A stretch of 64,000 nt of DNA from assembly GCF_002874965.1 (NCBI RefSeq), contig NZ_CP025624.1, forward strand, positions 3,720,001 to 3,784,000, read 5' to 3'. Below the pieces are notes generated by a model. The model saw only the letters and a list, made by a program, of their open reading frames with translations. It was not told where the DNA came from and did not search any database. This document shows, in pieces, positions 44,071 through 53,183 of the stretch; the stretch's first letter is position 1, and every line of letters starts with the position of its first letter. The stretch comes from Pseudomonas sp. NC02 (lineage in GTDB: Bacteria > Pseudomonadota > Gammaproteobacteria > Pseudomonadales > Pseudomonadaceae). A program made the translations under genes and the position numbers.

Positions 44071-44886
44071 CTACGGTTGCGCGGCTAATAATCGTTGGGC
44101 CCGCAACAACACCGGTGCATCCACCATCTGCCCGTCCAGCTGATACGCCCCGGCCCCATGGGCACCGGCATCCACCACCCGTTTGGCCCAGGCCAGATCC
44201 TCGGCACTGGGGGCCAACGCCTGGTGAATCACCGCCACCTGCTTGGGATGGATACACAGCGCGCCGGCAAAGCCCATTTCATAGGCATGCCGAATCGAAC
44301 GGCGCAGGCCTTCGGGGTCGTCGATGGCCGGGTGCACGCCGTCCAGCGGCGCCACCAGCCCGGCGGCGCGGGAATGCACGATCAAGGCAAGGCGAGCCTG
44401 GTCGAGGGCAAATTGCGCGGCCGGGGAGCCGCTGCTCAGGTTCAAGTCCAGCGCCAGGTCCAGGCCACCAAACGACAGGCGCTCCACCAGCGGCGCATGG
44501 GCGATTTCCGCCACCGCCAGCAAACCCCGCGCACTCTCGATAATCGGCCAGATAGCCTTGCCCGTTGCAGCCACCACGGCCACCTGGGCCGCACTTTCAA
44601 CCTTGGGCAGCAACACCCCCGCGACCCCGGCGTGGGCCTGACAGAACGCCACATCGGCAAAATGCTCGGGATGCTCCGGCGCGTTGATCCGCACCCACAC
44701 CCGCGCCGCCGGCGTCGCCTGCAAAAACACCCCGAGGTTGTCCCGGGCCTGACGCTTGAGCGGCTCTTCCACCGCGTCTTCAAAATCCACAATCACCGCA
44801 TCGGCGCCACTGGCCAGGGCCTTGGCAAAACGTTCCGGTCGGCTGCCCGGTACAAACAGCGCAGAGCGCACAAGAGAGGTTGGCAT
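44071..44886 (-). CDS. ccl: (S)-citramalyl-CoA lyase, HpcH/HpaI (CitE-like) family
   Basis: The 271-aa protein is of the citrate-lyase-beta/CoA-ester-lyase family: RSALFVPGSRPERFAKALASGADAVIVDFEDAV, RINAPEH, LLPKVESAAQV and GALCIHPKQV. The acidic residues in VDFEDAVEE bind Mg2+. In the itaconate pathway this enzyme splits citramalyl-CoA to acetyl-CoA and pyruvate. It lies 14 bp after the CoA-transferase gene. The assignment rests on the gene order. Confidence 0.87.
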   Translation of the reverse strand: MPTSLVRSALFVPGSRPERFAKALASGADAVIVDFEDAVEEPLKRQARDNLGVFLQATPAARVWVRINAPEHPEHFADVAFCQAHAGVAGVLLPKVESAAQVAVVAATGKAIWPIIESARGLLAVAEIAHAPLVERLSFGGLDLALDLNLSSGSPAAQFALDQARLALIVHSRAAGLVAPLDGVHPAIDDPEGLRRSIRHAYEMGFAGALCIHPKQVAVIHQALAPSAEDLAWAKRVVDAGAHGAGAYQLDGQMVDAPVLLRAQRLLAAQP

Positions 44887-44900
44887 CGTTCGATTCCTTG

Positions 44901-46097
44901 TCAGATAACGCCGCGGATACGCAGGCCGTCGATGGCTTCAGCGGAGTAACCCAGCTGGTCGAGAATCCCTTGGCTGTGCTGCCCCAGCCCCGGCACTGCA
45001 TCCATCCGCGGAATGAACGCGGCATTGCGTGCCGGTGGCAGCAACGACGGCAACTTGCCCGCCGGGCTGTCGACTTCACGCCAACTGTCCCGGGCCTTGA
45101 GCTGCGGGTGGTCCCACACGCCTTGCATGTCGTTGACTCGTGCACTGGCGATTTGCGCGTCTTCCAGGCGCTGGATCACGCCCTCGGCGCTCATCTGCGC
45201 AAAACTGTCGACGATGATCTGGCGCAGCACGTCGCGGTTTTCCGAACGCTTGAAGTTGGCCGAGAAACGCTCGTCGGTGGCCAATTCCGGGGTGAGCAGC
45301 ACCTTGTCGCAGAACGCCGCCCATTCCCGCTCATTCTGCAACCCGAGCATCACCGTGCCGCCGTCGCCGGTGGGAAACGGCCCGTAGGGGTAGATCGTCG
45401 AATGCGCCGCACCCGCGCGCGGTGGCTGGGGCGCGCCGTCGAACGCGTAATACATCGGGTAGCCCATCCACTCCACCAGGCTTTCCAGCATGCTGACGTC
45501 GATGCGACTGCCCTGCCCGGTCTTGCCCCGCAGCAGCAGCGCCGAGAGGATGCCGCTGTAGGCGTACATCCCGGCGGAGATATCGGCGATGGAGCAGCCG
45601 GCCTTGGCCATCTGGTCTTCACCCGGGCCACCGGTGACCGAGAGAAAGCCGCCTTCGCTCTGGATCAGCAGGTCGTAGGCCTTTTTCTTTTCATACGGGC
45701 CACCCTCGCCATAGCCGGAGATGTCGCAGACGATCAGCCGCGGGAAGCGCTCATGCAGCGCCTCGAATGACAATCCCATGCGCGCGGCCGCGCCCGGTGC
45801 GAGATTCTGCACCAGCACATCGGCATCGGCCAGCAGGGTTTCCAGGATGTTCCCGGCATCGTCGTGCTTGAGGTCCAGGGTCAGGCTTTCCTTGGAACGG
45901 TTGGTCCACACGAAATGCGAGGCCAGGCCGCGCACGCGCTCGTCATAGCCCCGGGCAAAGTCGCCCGCCCCGGGACGTTCGATCTTGATCACCCGCGCGC
46001 CCAGGTCGGCCAACTGGCGAGTGCAGAACGGTGCGGCAATCGCGTGTTCCAGGCTGACAACGGTGATGCCGTCCAGCGGTCGTTGATTAGCGGTCAT
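44901..46097 (-). CDS. ict: Itaconate CoA-transferase, CaiB/BaiF (class III) family
   Basis: The 398-aa class III CoA-transferase has LDGITVVSLEHAIAAPFCTRQLADLGARVIKIERPG, SLTLDLKH and the Asp-containing CDISGYGEGGPY. It should move CoA from succinyl-CoA to itaconate. Family and context both match the itaconate module as known from P. aeruginosa (Ict-Ich-Ccl). The stop and start spacing to its neighbours (14 and 9 bp) indicate one operon. Confidence 0.87.
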   Translation of the reverse strand: MTANQRPLDGITVVSLEHAIAAPFCTRQLADLGARVIKIERPGAGDFARGYDERVRGLASHFVWTNRSKESLTLDLKHDDAGNILETLLADADVLVQNLAPGAAARMGLSFEALHERFPRLIVCDISGYGEGGPYEKKKAYDLLIQSEGGFLSVTGGPGEDQMAKAGCSIADISAGMYAYSGILSALLLRGKTGQGSRIDVSMLESLVEWMGYPMYYAFDGAPQPPRAGAAHSTIYPYGPFPTGDGGTVMLGLQNEREWAAFCDKVLLTPELATDERFSANFKRSENRDVLRQIIVDSFAQMSAEGVIQRLEDAQIASARVNDMQGVWDHPQLKARDSWREVDSPAGKLPSLLPPARNAAFIPRMDAVPGLGQHSQGILDQLGYSAEAIDGLRIRGVI

Positions 46098-46106
46098 GAC
46101 AGTTCC

Positions 46107-47456
46107 TTAAAGCCAGTGAGCCAGGGACGCGGCGTTGCGCAGGTCCCAGACTTTTTCAATCAGCCCGGTGGTTTGCGCGGGTGTGCGGGCACCGCTGAAT
46201 TGAGTCAGGCGCTGGAACTTGTCGGCCAGCTCCGAGCGATTCAGGGTGTTGCCCGGGTCGCCCTTGGGTTCGTCGATGGCGCCGTGCAGGGTGCGACCAT
46301 CGGCGGTGGTCACGATCACCCGGCCCAGCCAGCGCTGCGGATAGGCACCGTCGACTTCGGTGTCGAGGGTCATGGAGACCTTGTCGCGAAACGCCGCCAC
46401 GTCCCCGTCGCTCAGCGCCAGCTCGTGAAACTCGGTCAGCCCGGCCTTGCCATGCACGGCAATCAACCCCAGCACGGTGCCCATGGAGAACTTGGCCTGG
46501 TGCACGGTCTGCGGCAGCGTCACCCGGCCCAAAACGTCGATGGCGCCCTGGTGAACGCGGGTTTCCACATGGGCGATCTGCTCATGGCCCAGCCCTTCGC
46601 GCTGCATCAGATCCAGCAGCGCATCGGCGGCCGGATGGGTATGCCGGCATGAAGCATGGAACTTGAACGACGTTTCCAGCAGCGCCCAGCGACTGCCGAG
46701 GCGATCCGACAATTTGCCTGGGTCGGCGTCGGTGGACATACCCGCCGCCATCCCCTGATCACCTTCCAGAATATTGCGCGCACCGGTCAGCCCGTCCGCC
46801 GTCAGATACGCCGCCAGCAAACCATCGGCAGCGGCCTTGGCAGTGTGCAGTTGCTTGGAGTCGGCGGCATCCCGCAGGAACTCCCACAGCCCGGCCGCCT
46901 GAGTGCCGGCACTGCCCAGCAGATTGATGAATTGCTCTTGGTTGAAGTCGAGCAATTTGCCCACGGCCACCGCCGCCGCGAGAGTGCCGACGGTGGCCGT
47001 GGTGTGGAAGATCCGGTAGTGGGAGCGGCCCATGAACTCACCGATGCGAATCCCGGCTTCGTAGCCGGCCACCGAGGCCAGCAGCAGCTCGCGACCGGAC
47101 TTGCCGAGGTCTTGCGCCGCCGCCAATGCCGCCGGAAACACCACGGTCGCCGGGTGCAATACCGAGCTGTTGTGCAGGTCATCCTGCTCCACCAGGTGCG
47201 ACGACGCGCCATTCACCAGCGCGGCGAAATAGGCACTGCTGCTGCCGCCGTTGACGATGATCTGCGCCGGGCCATCAGCCGGGCCCATCCTGCGGGCATA
47301 ACGTTCGAACAGCGGGATCGGATGCGCGCCCTTGCTGGCCAGCGCCGAGGCGAGCCAGTCGAGGAACAGGTCTTCGGTGCGGGCGAGTACGGCGTCCGGC
47401 AATTGTTCGTAGTTCAACTCGGCGAGGAACCGGCACAGCGCTTGGGTATGGCTCAT
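46107..47456 (-). CDS. MmgE/PrpD-family protein
   Basis: The 449-aa protein is of the 2-methylcitrate dehydratase/cis-aconitate decarboxylase superfamily (LFLDWLASALASKGAHP, NGASSHLVEQDDLHNSSVLHPATVVFPAALAAA, KFHASCRHTHPAADALLDL). It may act on a methyl- or methylene-substituted C5/C6 acid linked to itaconate, such as an itaconate precursor or hydroxylated derivative. The precise reaction is not known to me. It sits inside the operon between the acyl-CoA dehydrogenase and CoA-transferase genes. Confidence 0.85.
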   Translation of the reverse strand: MSHTQALCRFLAELNYEQLPDAVLARTEDLFLDWLASALASKGAHPIPLFERYARRMGPADGPAQIIVNGGSSSAYFAALVNGASSHLVEQDDLHNSSVLHPATVVFPAALAAAQDLGKSGRELLLASVAGYEAGIRIGEFMGRSHYRIFHTTATVGTLAAAVAVGKLLDFNQEQFINLLGSAGTQAAGLWEFLRDAADSKQLHTAKAAADGLLAAYLTADGLTGARNILEGDQGMAAGMSTDADPGKLSDRLGSRWALLETSFKFHASCRHTHPAADALLDLMQREGLGHEQIAHVETRVHQGAIDVLGRVTLPQTVHQAKFSMGTVLGLIAVHGKAGLTEFHELALSDGDVAAFRDKVSMTLDTEVDGAYPQRWLGRVIVTTADGRTLHGAIDEPKGDPGNTLNRSELADKFQRLTQFSGARTPAQTTGLIEKVWDLRNAASLAHWL

Positions 47457-47466
47457 GGTCGGGCCC

Positions 47467-48630
47467 TCAGAAACTGCGTGGCAGTTCGAGCAGATGCTCG
47501 GCCACGTAGGACAGGATCAGGTTGGTGGAGATCGGCGCGACCTGGTACAGGCGGGTTTCGCGGAACTTGCGCTCCACGTCGTATTCGCAGGCAAACCCGA
47601 AGCCGCCGTGGGTTTGCAGGCAGGCGTTGGCCGCCTCCCAGGAAGCCTTGGCCGCGAGGTACTTGGCCATGTTCGCGCTGGCCCCGGCATTGGCGCCGCT
47701 GTCGTATTCCTCACAGGCACGCCAGCGCATCAAGTCGGCCGCTTCGATCTCGATATGGGCTTCGGCAATCGGGAACTGCACGCCCTGGTTCTGTCCGATG
47801 GGCCGACCAAATACCACGCGGTCGCGGGCATAGGCGCTGGCTTTCTCGATAAACCAGCGGCCATCGCCGATGCACTCGGCGGCAATCAGGGTGCGTTCGG
47901 CGTTGAGGCCGTCGAGGATGTAGCGAAAGCCCTTGCCCTCCTCGCCAATCAGGCTGTCCAGCGGCAACTCCAGGTTGTCGAAGAACAGTTCGTTGGTCTC
48001 GTGGTTGACCATGTTGGCGATGGGCTGCACGGTCAGGCCGTTGCCGATGGCTTCCCGCAAGTCCACCAGGAAGATCGACATGCCTTCGGATTTTTTCTTC
48101 ACCTCGGCCAACGGCGTGGTGCGGGCCAGCAGGATCATCAGGTCGGAATGCTGCACCCGCGAGATCCAGACTTTCTGGCCGTTGATCACGTACTTGTCGC
48201 CACGCTTGACTGCGGTGGTCTTGATTTTGGTGGTGTCAGTGCCGGTGGTGGGCTCGGTCACGGCCATCGACTGCAGGCGCAATTCGCCGCTGGCGAGCTT
48301 GGGCAGGTAGAAGCTTTTCTGTGCTTCGCTGCCGTGACGCAGCAAGGTGAACATGTTGTACATCTGGCCGTGGACGGTGCCGGAGTTGCCGCCGCAGCGG
48401 TTCACTTCTTCCAGAATCACCGAGGCTTCCGCCAGCCCCAGGCCGGAGCCGCCGTAGGCTTCCGGGATCATTGCCGACAGCCAGCCGGCATCGGTCAGGG
48501 CCTTGACGAAGGCTTCCGGGAAACCTTTTTCTTCATCGACCTTGCGCCAGTAGGCAGCGTCGAATTCGGCGCAGAGTGCGCGCACGCCTTCGCGGATGGC
48601 ATTCAGTTCTTCGTTGTCATTCGGGTTCAT
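47467..48630 (-). CDS. Acyl-CoA dehydrogenase
   Basis: The 387-aa FAD enzyme has SMAVTEPTTGTDTTKIKTTA and INGQKVWISRV (flavin and substrate sites), RVVFGRPIGQNQGVQFPIAEAH and a C-terminal LQTHGGFGFACEYDVER segment. The oxidised acyl-CoA is unknown, but its place in the itaconate operon suggests a branched C5 acyl-CoA. The start at 48630 was preferred to an open frame to 48774. It is 10 bp before the MmgE/PrpD gene. Confidence 0.9.
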   Translation of the reverse strand: MNPNDNEELNAIREGVRALCAEFDAAYWRKVDEEKGFPEAFVKALTDAGWLSAMIPEAYGGSGLGLAEASVILEEVNRCGGNSGTVHGQMYNMFTLLRHGSEAQKSFYLPKLASGELRLQSMAVTEPTTGTDTTKIKTTAVKRGDKYVINGQKVWISRVQHSDLMILLARTTPLAEVKKKSEGMSIFLVDLREAIGNGLTVQPIANMVNHETNELFFDNLELPLDSLIGEEGKGFRYILDGLNAERTLIAAECIGDGRWFIEKASAYARDRVVFGRPIGQNQGVQFPIAEAHIEIEAADLMRWRACEEYDSGANAGASANMAKYLAAKASWEAANACLQTHGGFGFACEYDVERKFRETRLYQVAPISTNLILSYVAEHLLELPRSF

Positions 48631-48661
48631 TAACGGCTCTCCGCCTGTTGTTCTTGGAGGT

Positions 48662-49480
48662 TTATTCGAAATGCAGTTCGGCGCGCTGGGCCAGGCCGTC
48701 GGCGTTGCCCGCCCACAGTTCCGCGACGCCCGGCGCGGTGACGCGCCCGCCCACTTCAAAGGCTTGCGGGGCAATCAACGGGCGCACGCCGCGATACGAG
48801 AAACGGCGCAACGTGGCCGCGGGGTTGGCGCGGCAAAATGCGCGCAGGCTCAAGGTGGCGATCAGCGGCCCGTGCACCACCAGCCCCGGATAACCTTCGG
48901 TGCCGGTGACATAGGGGTAGTCGTAGTGAATGCGGTGGCCGTTGAAGGTCACGGCGCTGTAGCGGAACAACAGGGTTGGCGTCGGGTCGACCGCTTCGCG
49001 CCAGGCGCCTTCGGGGAGCGCGTCACCACTGCCCTGCTTGGGCGGCGTGGGTTCGCGGTAGACGATGTCCTGTTCTTCGCGCAGGGCCAGGCGGCCGTCC
49101 TGGGAATAGTCGTGGCGCACGGTGACGAACAACAACGAGCCGGTGCGACCGGTTTTTTCTTCCACCTGGGTGATGGTCGAAACGCGGGTGGCGGCCTCAC
49201 CGGCACGCAATGCATGGAAGAACTCGATGCGCCCGCCGGCCCACATGCGGTTGCGATTATCGGCCGGCGGCAGGAAGCCGCCACGGGCCGGATGACCGTC
49301 ACCGCCCAGGGCGGACTCGGGCAGCGGGTCCTGGAAGAAGCACCATTGCCACAAGGGCGGAACCGGCTCGCCATCTGCCGGTGCCGCTTCGCCAAAGGTG
49401 GCGGCGATGCGTTTGAGCAGGTTGTGGCTCAAGTGGTCGTGGGCTGTTTCGCTACGGCCGATCCAGTCTGTGGCGCTCAT
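48662..49480 (-). CDS. ich: Itaconyl-CoA hydratase, MaoC/mesaconyl-CoA hydratase-like
   Basis: The 272-aa double-hotdog protein has an N-terminal FAS1-type half and a C-terminal MaoC-type half with the hydratase motif SAVTFNGHRIHYDYPYVT (Asp/His pair). It should hydrate itaconyl-CoA to (S)-citramalyl-CoA. It is first in the operon. GAGGA lies ten bases before the ATG at 49480 and too close to the alternative at 49489. The operator at 49564-49584 is 84 bp upstream. Confidence 0.87.
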   Translation of the reverse strand: MSATDWIGRSETAHDHLSHNLLKRIAATFGEAAPADGEPVPPLWQWCFFQDPLPESALGGDGHPARGGFLPPADNRNRMWAGGRIEFFHALRAGEAATRVSTITQVEEKTGRTGSLLFVTVRHDYSQDGRLALREEQDIVYREPTPPKQGSGDALPEGAWREAVDPTPTLLFRYSAVTFNGHRIHYDYPYVTGTEGYPGLVVHGPLIATLSLRAFCRANPAATLRRFSYRGVRPLIAPQAFEVGGRVTAPGVAELWAGNADGLAQRAELHFE

Positions 49481-49563
49481 CAGGTGCATGTCCTCGGGCA
49501 GGGAATCTGAACCGGATCATGCTGGGCCCTGGCCGTTCTGAGAATTTGCATTTCAATAAAGCA

Positions 49564-49584
49564 GCGTTCGGCTATGCTGAACGC
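49564..49584. promoter_or_regulatory. Likely operator of the itaconate LysR regulator, ich promoter copy
   Basis: GCGTTC-N9-GAACGC is a perfect inverted repeat with T-N11-A spacing, in the divergent region between ich and the LysR gene. It is identical in its arms to the element at 43931-43951 before the TRAP genes. Confidence 0.65.
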
Positions 49585-49624
49585 CATCGCCCATAAAAAG
49601 ATCTCAAGAACCCGGATGATCAAT

Positions 49625-49650
49625 GTGGGAGCTGGCTTGCCGGCTCCCAC
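49625..49650. repeat. Single REP unit, GTGGGAGC family
   Basis: GTGGGAGCTGGC / GCCGGCTCCCAC forms one palindrome (one G-T pair) in the leader of the LysR gene, 33 bp before its start. It is a diverged single member of the GTGGGAGCGGGC family. Confidence 0.75.
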
Positions 49651-49682
49651 ATGGGTTCTTCGTCGCTGCCCCGGAGCCTTGC

Positions 49683-50594
49683 ATGCACTTTGATCTGGCT
49701 GACTTACGCCTGTTTATCCATATCGCCGAATCCCCCAGCCTGACCCAGGGCGCCAAGCGCGCGTTCCTTTCGCCGGCCGCCGCCAGTGCGCGGATCAAGG
49801 CCCTGGAGGGCCAGCTCGACACCCGCCTGTTGTACCGCGACAGCCGTGGCGTGGAGATCACCCCGGCGGGCGAACGGCTGCTGCACCATGCGCGGCTGAT
49901 CATGCGCCAGGTGGATTACCTGAAAAGCGAGTTCACCCAATACGGCATCGACTCGGCCGGGCATATCCGCATTTTTGCCAACACCACCGCCGTGACCGAG
50001 TTTCTCCCGGAGGTGCTGGCCGGCTTCCTGTCCCAGCGCCCCGGCGTGACGGTGGACCTGCAGGAGCGGCTGTCGCGGGATATCGTGCGGGGCGTGCTGG
50101 ATGGCACCAGCGACATGGGCATCATCGCCGGGCCTGTGGAAGCATCGGGTTTGCAGGTGCTGCACTTCAGCACCGACCACCTGGTGCTGACGGTACCGGT
50201 GGGGCATCCGCTGGCGGGCCTGCCTTCGGTGACGCTGGAGCAAACCCTGGCTTATCAACATATCGGCTTGCATGACGGCAGCACGTTGCTGAGTTTCCTG
50301 CGTGAGCATGTGGAGCGGCTGGGCAAGCACTTGTCGTTGCGCATTCAAATGTCGAGCTTCGAGGCGATCTGCCGGATGGTTGAGGCGGGCGTGGGGATCG
50401 GCATCATTCCCGAGTCGGCCGCCGTGCGGCACAGCCGGACCATGCAACTGGTGACGGTGAAGCTGGATGAAGTTTGGGCAGTGCGCGAGCGCAGTATTCT
50501 GGTGCGGGAACTGGAGGCGTTGCCGGGTACGATTCGGGCGTTGATCGCGACCTTGATGCCCGAGATGGAACCGCCCCGGCTGCCGGGCGCCTAA
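49683..50594 (+). CDS. LysR-family regulator of the itaconate genes
   Basis: The 303-aa protein has a LysR HTH (DLRLFIHIAESPSLTQGAKRAFLSPAAASARIKALEG) and an effector domain with GIDSAGHIRIFANTTAVTEFLPEVL. It is divergent from ich, in the same position as the itaconate-responsive ItcR/RipR-type regulator I recall from P. aeruginosa. It probably activates both operons through GCGTTC-N9-GAACGC. CCGGAG precedes the start. Confidence 0.88.
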   Translation: MHFDLADLRLFIHIAESPSLTQGAKRAFLSPAAASARIKALEGQLDTRLLYRDSRGVEITPAGERLLHHARLIMRQVDYLKSEFTQYGIDSAGHIRIFANTTAVTEFLPEVLAGFLSQRPGVTVDLQERLSRDIVRGVLDGTSDMGIIAGPVEASGLQVLHFSTDHLVLTVPVGHPLAGLPSVTLEQTLAYQHIGLHDGSTLLSFLREHVERLGKHLSLRIQMSSFEAICRMVEAGVGIGIIPESAAVRHSRTMQLVTVKLDEVWAVRERSILVRELEALPGTIRALIATLMPEMEPPRLPGA

Positions 50595-50628
50595 GCTAAC
50601 GTTGCCCTTTTGCGAAGGAGATCTGGTC

Positions 50629-51114
50629 ATGCAGCTTGAAGGTTCCTGCCATTGCGGCGCGGTTTCGTTCAGTCTTGAGAGTGCGCATCCCTACCCTTAT
50701 CAGCGGTGTTATTGCTCGATTTGTCGCAAGACCCAGGGGGGTGGCGGGTATGCGATCAACCTTGGGGGGGATGCCAGGAGCCTTAAGGTGCGGGGGCGCA
50801 AGTTGATTTCGATTTATCACGCGCGGATGAAAGAGCCGGGGGATAGCCGGGCGCATGCGAGTACGGCTGAGCGGCATTTTTGTTCGCAGTGTGGGTCGGG
50901 GTTGTGGTTGTTCAGTCCGCAGTGGCCGGAGTTGATTCATCCGTTTGCTTCGGCGATTGATACGCCGTTGCCGGTGCCGCCGGAGCATACGCATCTGATG
51001 CTGGGGTCGAAGGCGCCGTGGGTTGAGGTGAGTGTTCGCGCGGGGGACCTGGAGTTTGAGGACTATCCAAAGGAGTCGATTGCCGAGTGGCATGAGCGGT
51101 TGGGGCTGGGTTGA
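50629..51114 (+). CDS. GFA-family (glutathione-dependent formaldehyde-activating-like) zinc protein
   Basis: The 161-aa protein has the GFA zinc ligands CHCG, CYCSICRK and CSQCGSG, with the core HPYPYQRCYCSICRKTQGG. Despite the family name, most members have no proven formaldehyde role. GAAGGAG sets the start at 50629. Codon use is notably G/T-rich at third positions (gtgggg, ttg) compared with its neighbours. Short tetranucleotide repeats follow directly. Confidence 0.87.
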   Translation: MQLEGSCHCGAVSFSLESAHPYPYQRCYCSICRKTQGGGGYAINLGGDARSLKVRGRKLISIYHARMKEPGDSRAHASTAERHFCSQCGSGLWLFSPQWPELIHPFASAIDTPLPVPPEHTHLMLGSKAPWVEVSVRAGDLEFEDYPKESIAEWHERLGLG

Positions 51115-51121
51115 TTGATTA

Positions 51122-51142
51122 AGTGAGTGAGTGAGTGAGTGA
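51122..51142. repeat. (AGTG)5 tetranucleotide tract
   Basis: Five AGTG units run without interruption, preceded by TTGATTGATT. The tract lies 8 bp after the GFA stop and directly before the long palindrome. Slippage could change its length but would not alter a coding frame here. Confidence 0.8.
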
Positions 51143-51946
51143 ATATCCGTTATTTGGGTGATGGCTGAGATTGGTTCCGCTCTTACAGCGGCTCACTTTT
51201 GAAAAGCGCAAAAGTAAGCAAAACGCTCTTGCCCCACCACTCGGCACCTCGCTTAGGCTCGGTGTGCCCTCACTCCGGCTTTGAACCGTGGGCCGCCGTC
51301 ATGGGCCATCCCTGGCCCAGGACGGCTAACCCGGCGTCCTGCCGGGTTACCCACGCTCCAAAGCCTGCGTTCGGCCAGCGTGGTTTAACGGGGCGCCCAA
51401 GATCAAGATCAAAAGCAGATCAAGAGCACAGCGGCCTACCGGCCGGCTTGAGTGTTGAAGAGCAAAATCAAAATCTAAAGCGGGCACGGTCCAAAAAATG
51501 TGGGAGCGGGCTTGCTCGCGAAGGTCGTTAACGATGACGCGGGCATTCTGGATGAACGCGGCGCTCTCAGGTTTTTCGCGAGCAAGCCCGCTCCCACAGA
51601 AAAGCAGATCTGCTTTCGCTCTGGTCTTTGCTTTTAACACTCAAGCCGGCCGGGAGGCCGCTGTGCTGTTGCTTTTGATCTTGATCTGCGGGCCCCGTCA
51701 ACCACGATGGCCGCAAGTAGGCACGGTGGAGCGGGTAAATCGGCAAGGATGCCGATTTAGCCGCGCCGGGCCATGGATGGCCCGTCGCGGCGGCCCGCGG
51801 AACCGGGCCGGAGTGCGGGCATGCCGAGCCTGGGCGAGGCACCGAGTGGTGGGGCAAAGACCTTTTGGTTACTTTTGGGGCGTTTGCCAAAAGTGACCCG
51901 CTGTAAGAGCGGAACCATAAGTGGCCGTTACCGCAGCAATGGATAT
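51143..51946. repeat. Long imperfect palindrome (~800 bp) with a REPIN at its centre
   Basis: The left arm (51143 to about 51480) and right arm (about 51600-51946) are inverted copies of each other. Matching pieces include GGTTCCGCTCTTACAGCGG, TGCCCCACCACTCGG, GGGCCATCC, AGATCAAGATCAAAAGCA and CGGCCGGCTTGAGTGTT, each found again in complement on the other side. No convincing gene is present: the open frames here (51199-51531 and others) are low-complexity and antisense-like. Such large inverted elements recur in P. fluorescens-type genomes. The region explains the 859-bp gap between the GFA gene and the next LysR gene. Confidence 0.75.
51500..51597. repeat. REPIN at the centre of the long palindrome, GTGGGAGCGGGC family
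   Basis: The facing units start at 51500 and end at 51597. It occupies the symmetric centre of the 51143-51946 element, as if either element arose around the other. Confidence 0.85.
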
Positions 51947-51973
51947 GTACACAAACCCCACACCCCCCACTCC

Positions 51974-52903
51974 TCACCCAGCCGCCAAAGAAGGCTCCAA
52001 CTGCCGCTGAGCCAACCAAATCTCCTCCTGCAGCCACTGCGCAAACACCTGCAACTGCGGCGTATCCGTCTGCTCCGGCCGGGTCACCAGCCAATACGAC
52101 TGATGCCCCTCCACATGCACATTCAGCACCTGCGTCAACTGCCCACTGGCCAACTCCGAAGCGACCATATGCCAATCCGCAATGGTAATCCCCAACCCAT
52201 CGATCGCCGCCCGAATCGCCAAATCCAGCAGGTCAAACTCATACCCCCCCTCGATATCAACCCCACTGATCCGCGCCGCATCCAGCCAATGCTTCCACGT
52301 CAGATACCGCTGATCCTCCCGCGCCAGCACATGCAGCAACGTCATGCGATTCAGATCAATCCCGTCACTCCACTCCCGGGCATACAACGACGGCGCACAC
52401 ACCGCGATATGCCGCTCCTGAATCAACAACGAGCTGTCCAACCCATCCCATTCCCCATCGCCAAACCGAATCGCACAATCCAGCGTACTGGTCTCCGCCA
52501 GGCTGTCCTGCAACCGCGTGGTAATGCTCAACTCCAACTCCGGATGCTGCTCGCGCAAGCGCCCCAACCGCGGCATCAACCAACGATTGGTAAACGTCGG
52601 CGGCGCATTGATGTGCAGTCGATTGGCATGGGACTTCTGCTGGATACTGCGCACCGTCAACTCGATCTTGTCGAACGACTGATGCAACGCCCGCAGCAAT
52701 ACCCGCCCGGCACTGGTCAATTCCAGGTGATGGTGACGACGCTCCAGCAGGGCCTCGCCCAACTGTTCTTCAAGCTGGCGCACCTGGCGGCTGACCGCAC
52801 TCTGCGTGACGTTCAACAGCTCGGCGGCCCGGGTAAAACTGCCGGTACTGCCGGCGACTTCGAAAGCTTTGAGGGCGTTGAGACCGGGCATTTTGCGTTT
52901 CAT
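51974..52903 (-). CDS. LysR-family regulator (GcvA-like)
   Basis: The 309-aa protein has HTH LNALKAFEVAGSTGSFTRAAELLNVTQSAVSRQVRQLEEQLG, followed by a GcvA-type effector domain (INAPPTFTNRWLMPRLGRLREQHPELELSI). The ATG at 52903 was chosen; the frame opens to 53002. It is divergent from the MFS gene with a 280-bp gap and may regulate it. I see no clear palindrome in that gap. Confidence 0.9.
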   Translation of the reverse strand: MKRKMPGLNALKAFEVAGSTGSFTRAAELLNVTQSAVSRQVRQLEEQLGEALLERRHHHLELTSAGRVLLRALHQSFDKIELTVRSIQQKSHANRLHINAPPTFTNRWLMPRLGRLREQHPELELSITTRLQDSLAETSTLDCAIRFGDGEWDGLDSSLLIQERHIAVCAPSLYAREWSDGIDLNRMTLLHVLAREDQRYLTWKHWLDAARISGVDIEGGYEFDLLDLAIRAAIDGLGITIADWHMVASELASGQLTQVLNVHVEGHQSYWLVTRPEQTDTPQLQVFAQWLQEEIWLAQRQLEPSLAAG

Positions 52904-53183
52904 GGACGACACTCGGGAGCACAGGGGAAATAACCTGCACAACATACCTTTTTGTATTGGGTCAGCGGTAGCACCCCAGCCTGACAAACAATTAATCGTC
53001 ACAAACGCTGAAAGTGTCGTTTATCGCTACAGACCGTCGCTCACGAATAAATAGCCTGCGTATAACGCATGCACACTAAGACAATTAAGCATTGGTCGTC
53101 GCCAGGCTATAAACGCTAGTCTGCCGATGTACTTCCTGTAACTTCGCCCCTCTCTTTCGCGATTAACTTATCGAGTCATCGCC

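Noticed and set aside
51199..51531. Possible gene in the long palindrome
   Set aside because: It follows the repeat arms, has no ribosome site or family pattern, and such repeat-derived ORFs are often falsely annotated.
51143..51946. Insertion sequence or transposon
   Set aside because: It has no transposase frame and no visible target-site duplication; the arms extend to the centre rather than flanking a gene.
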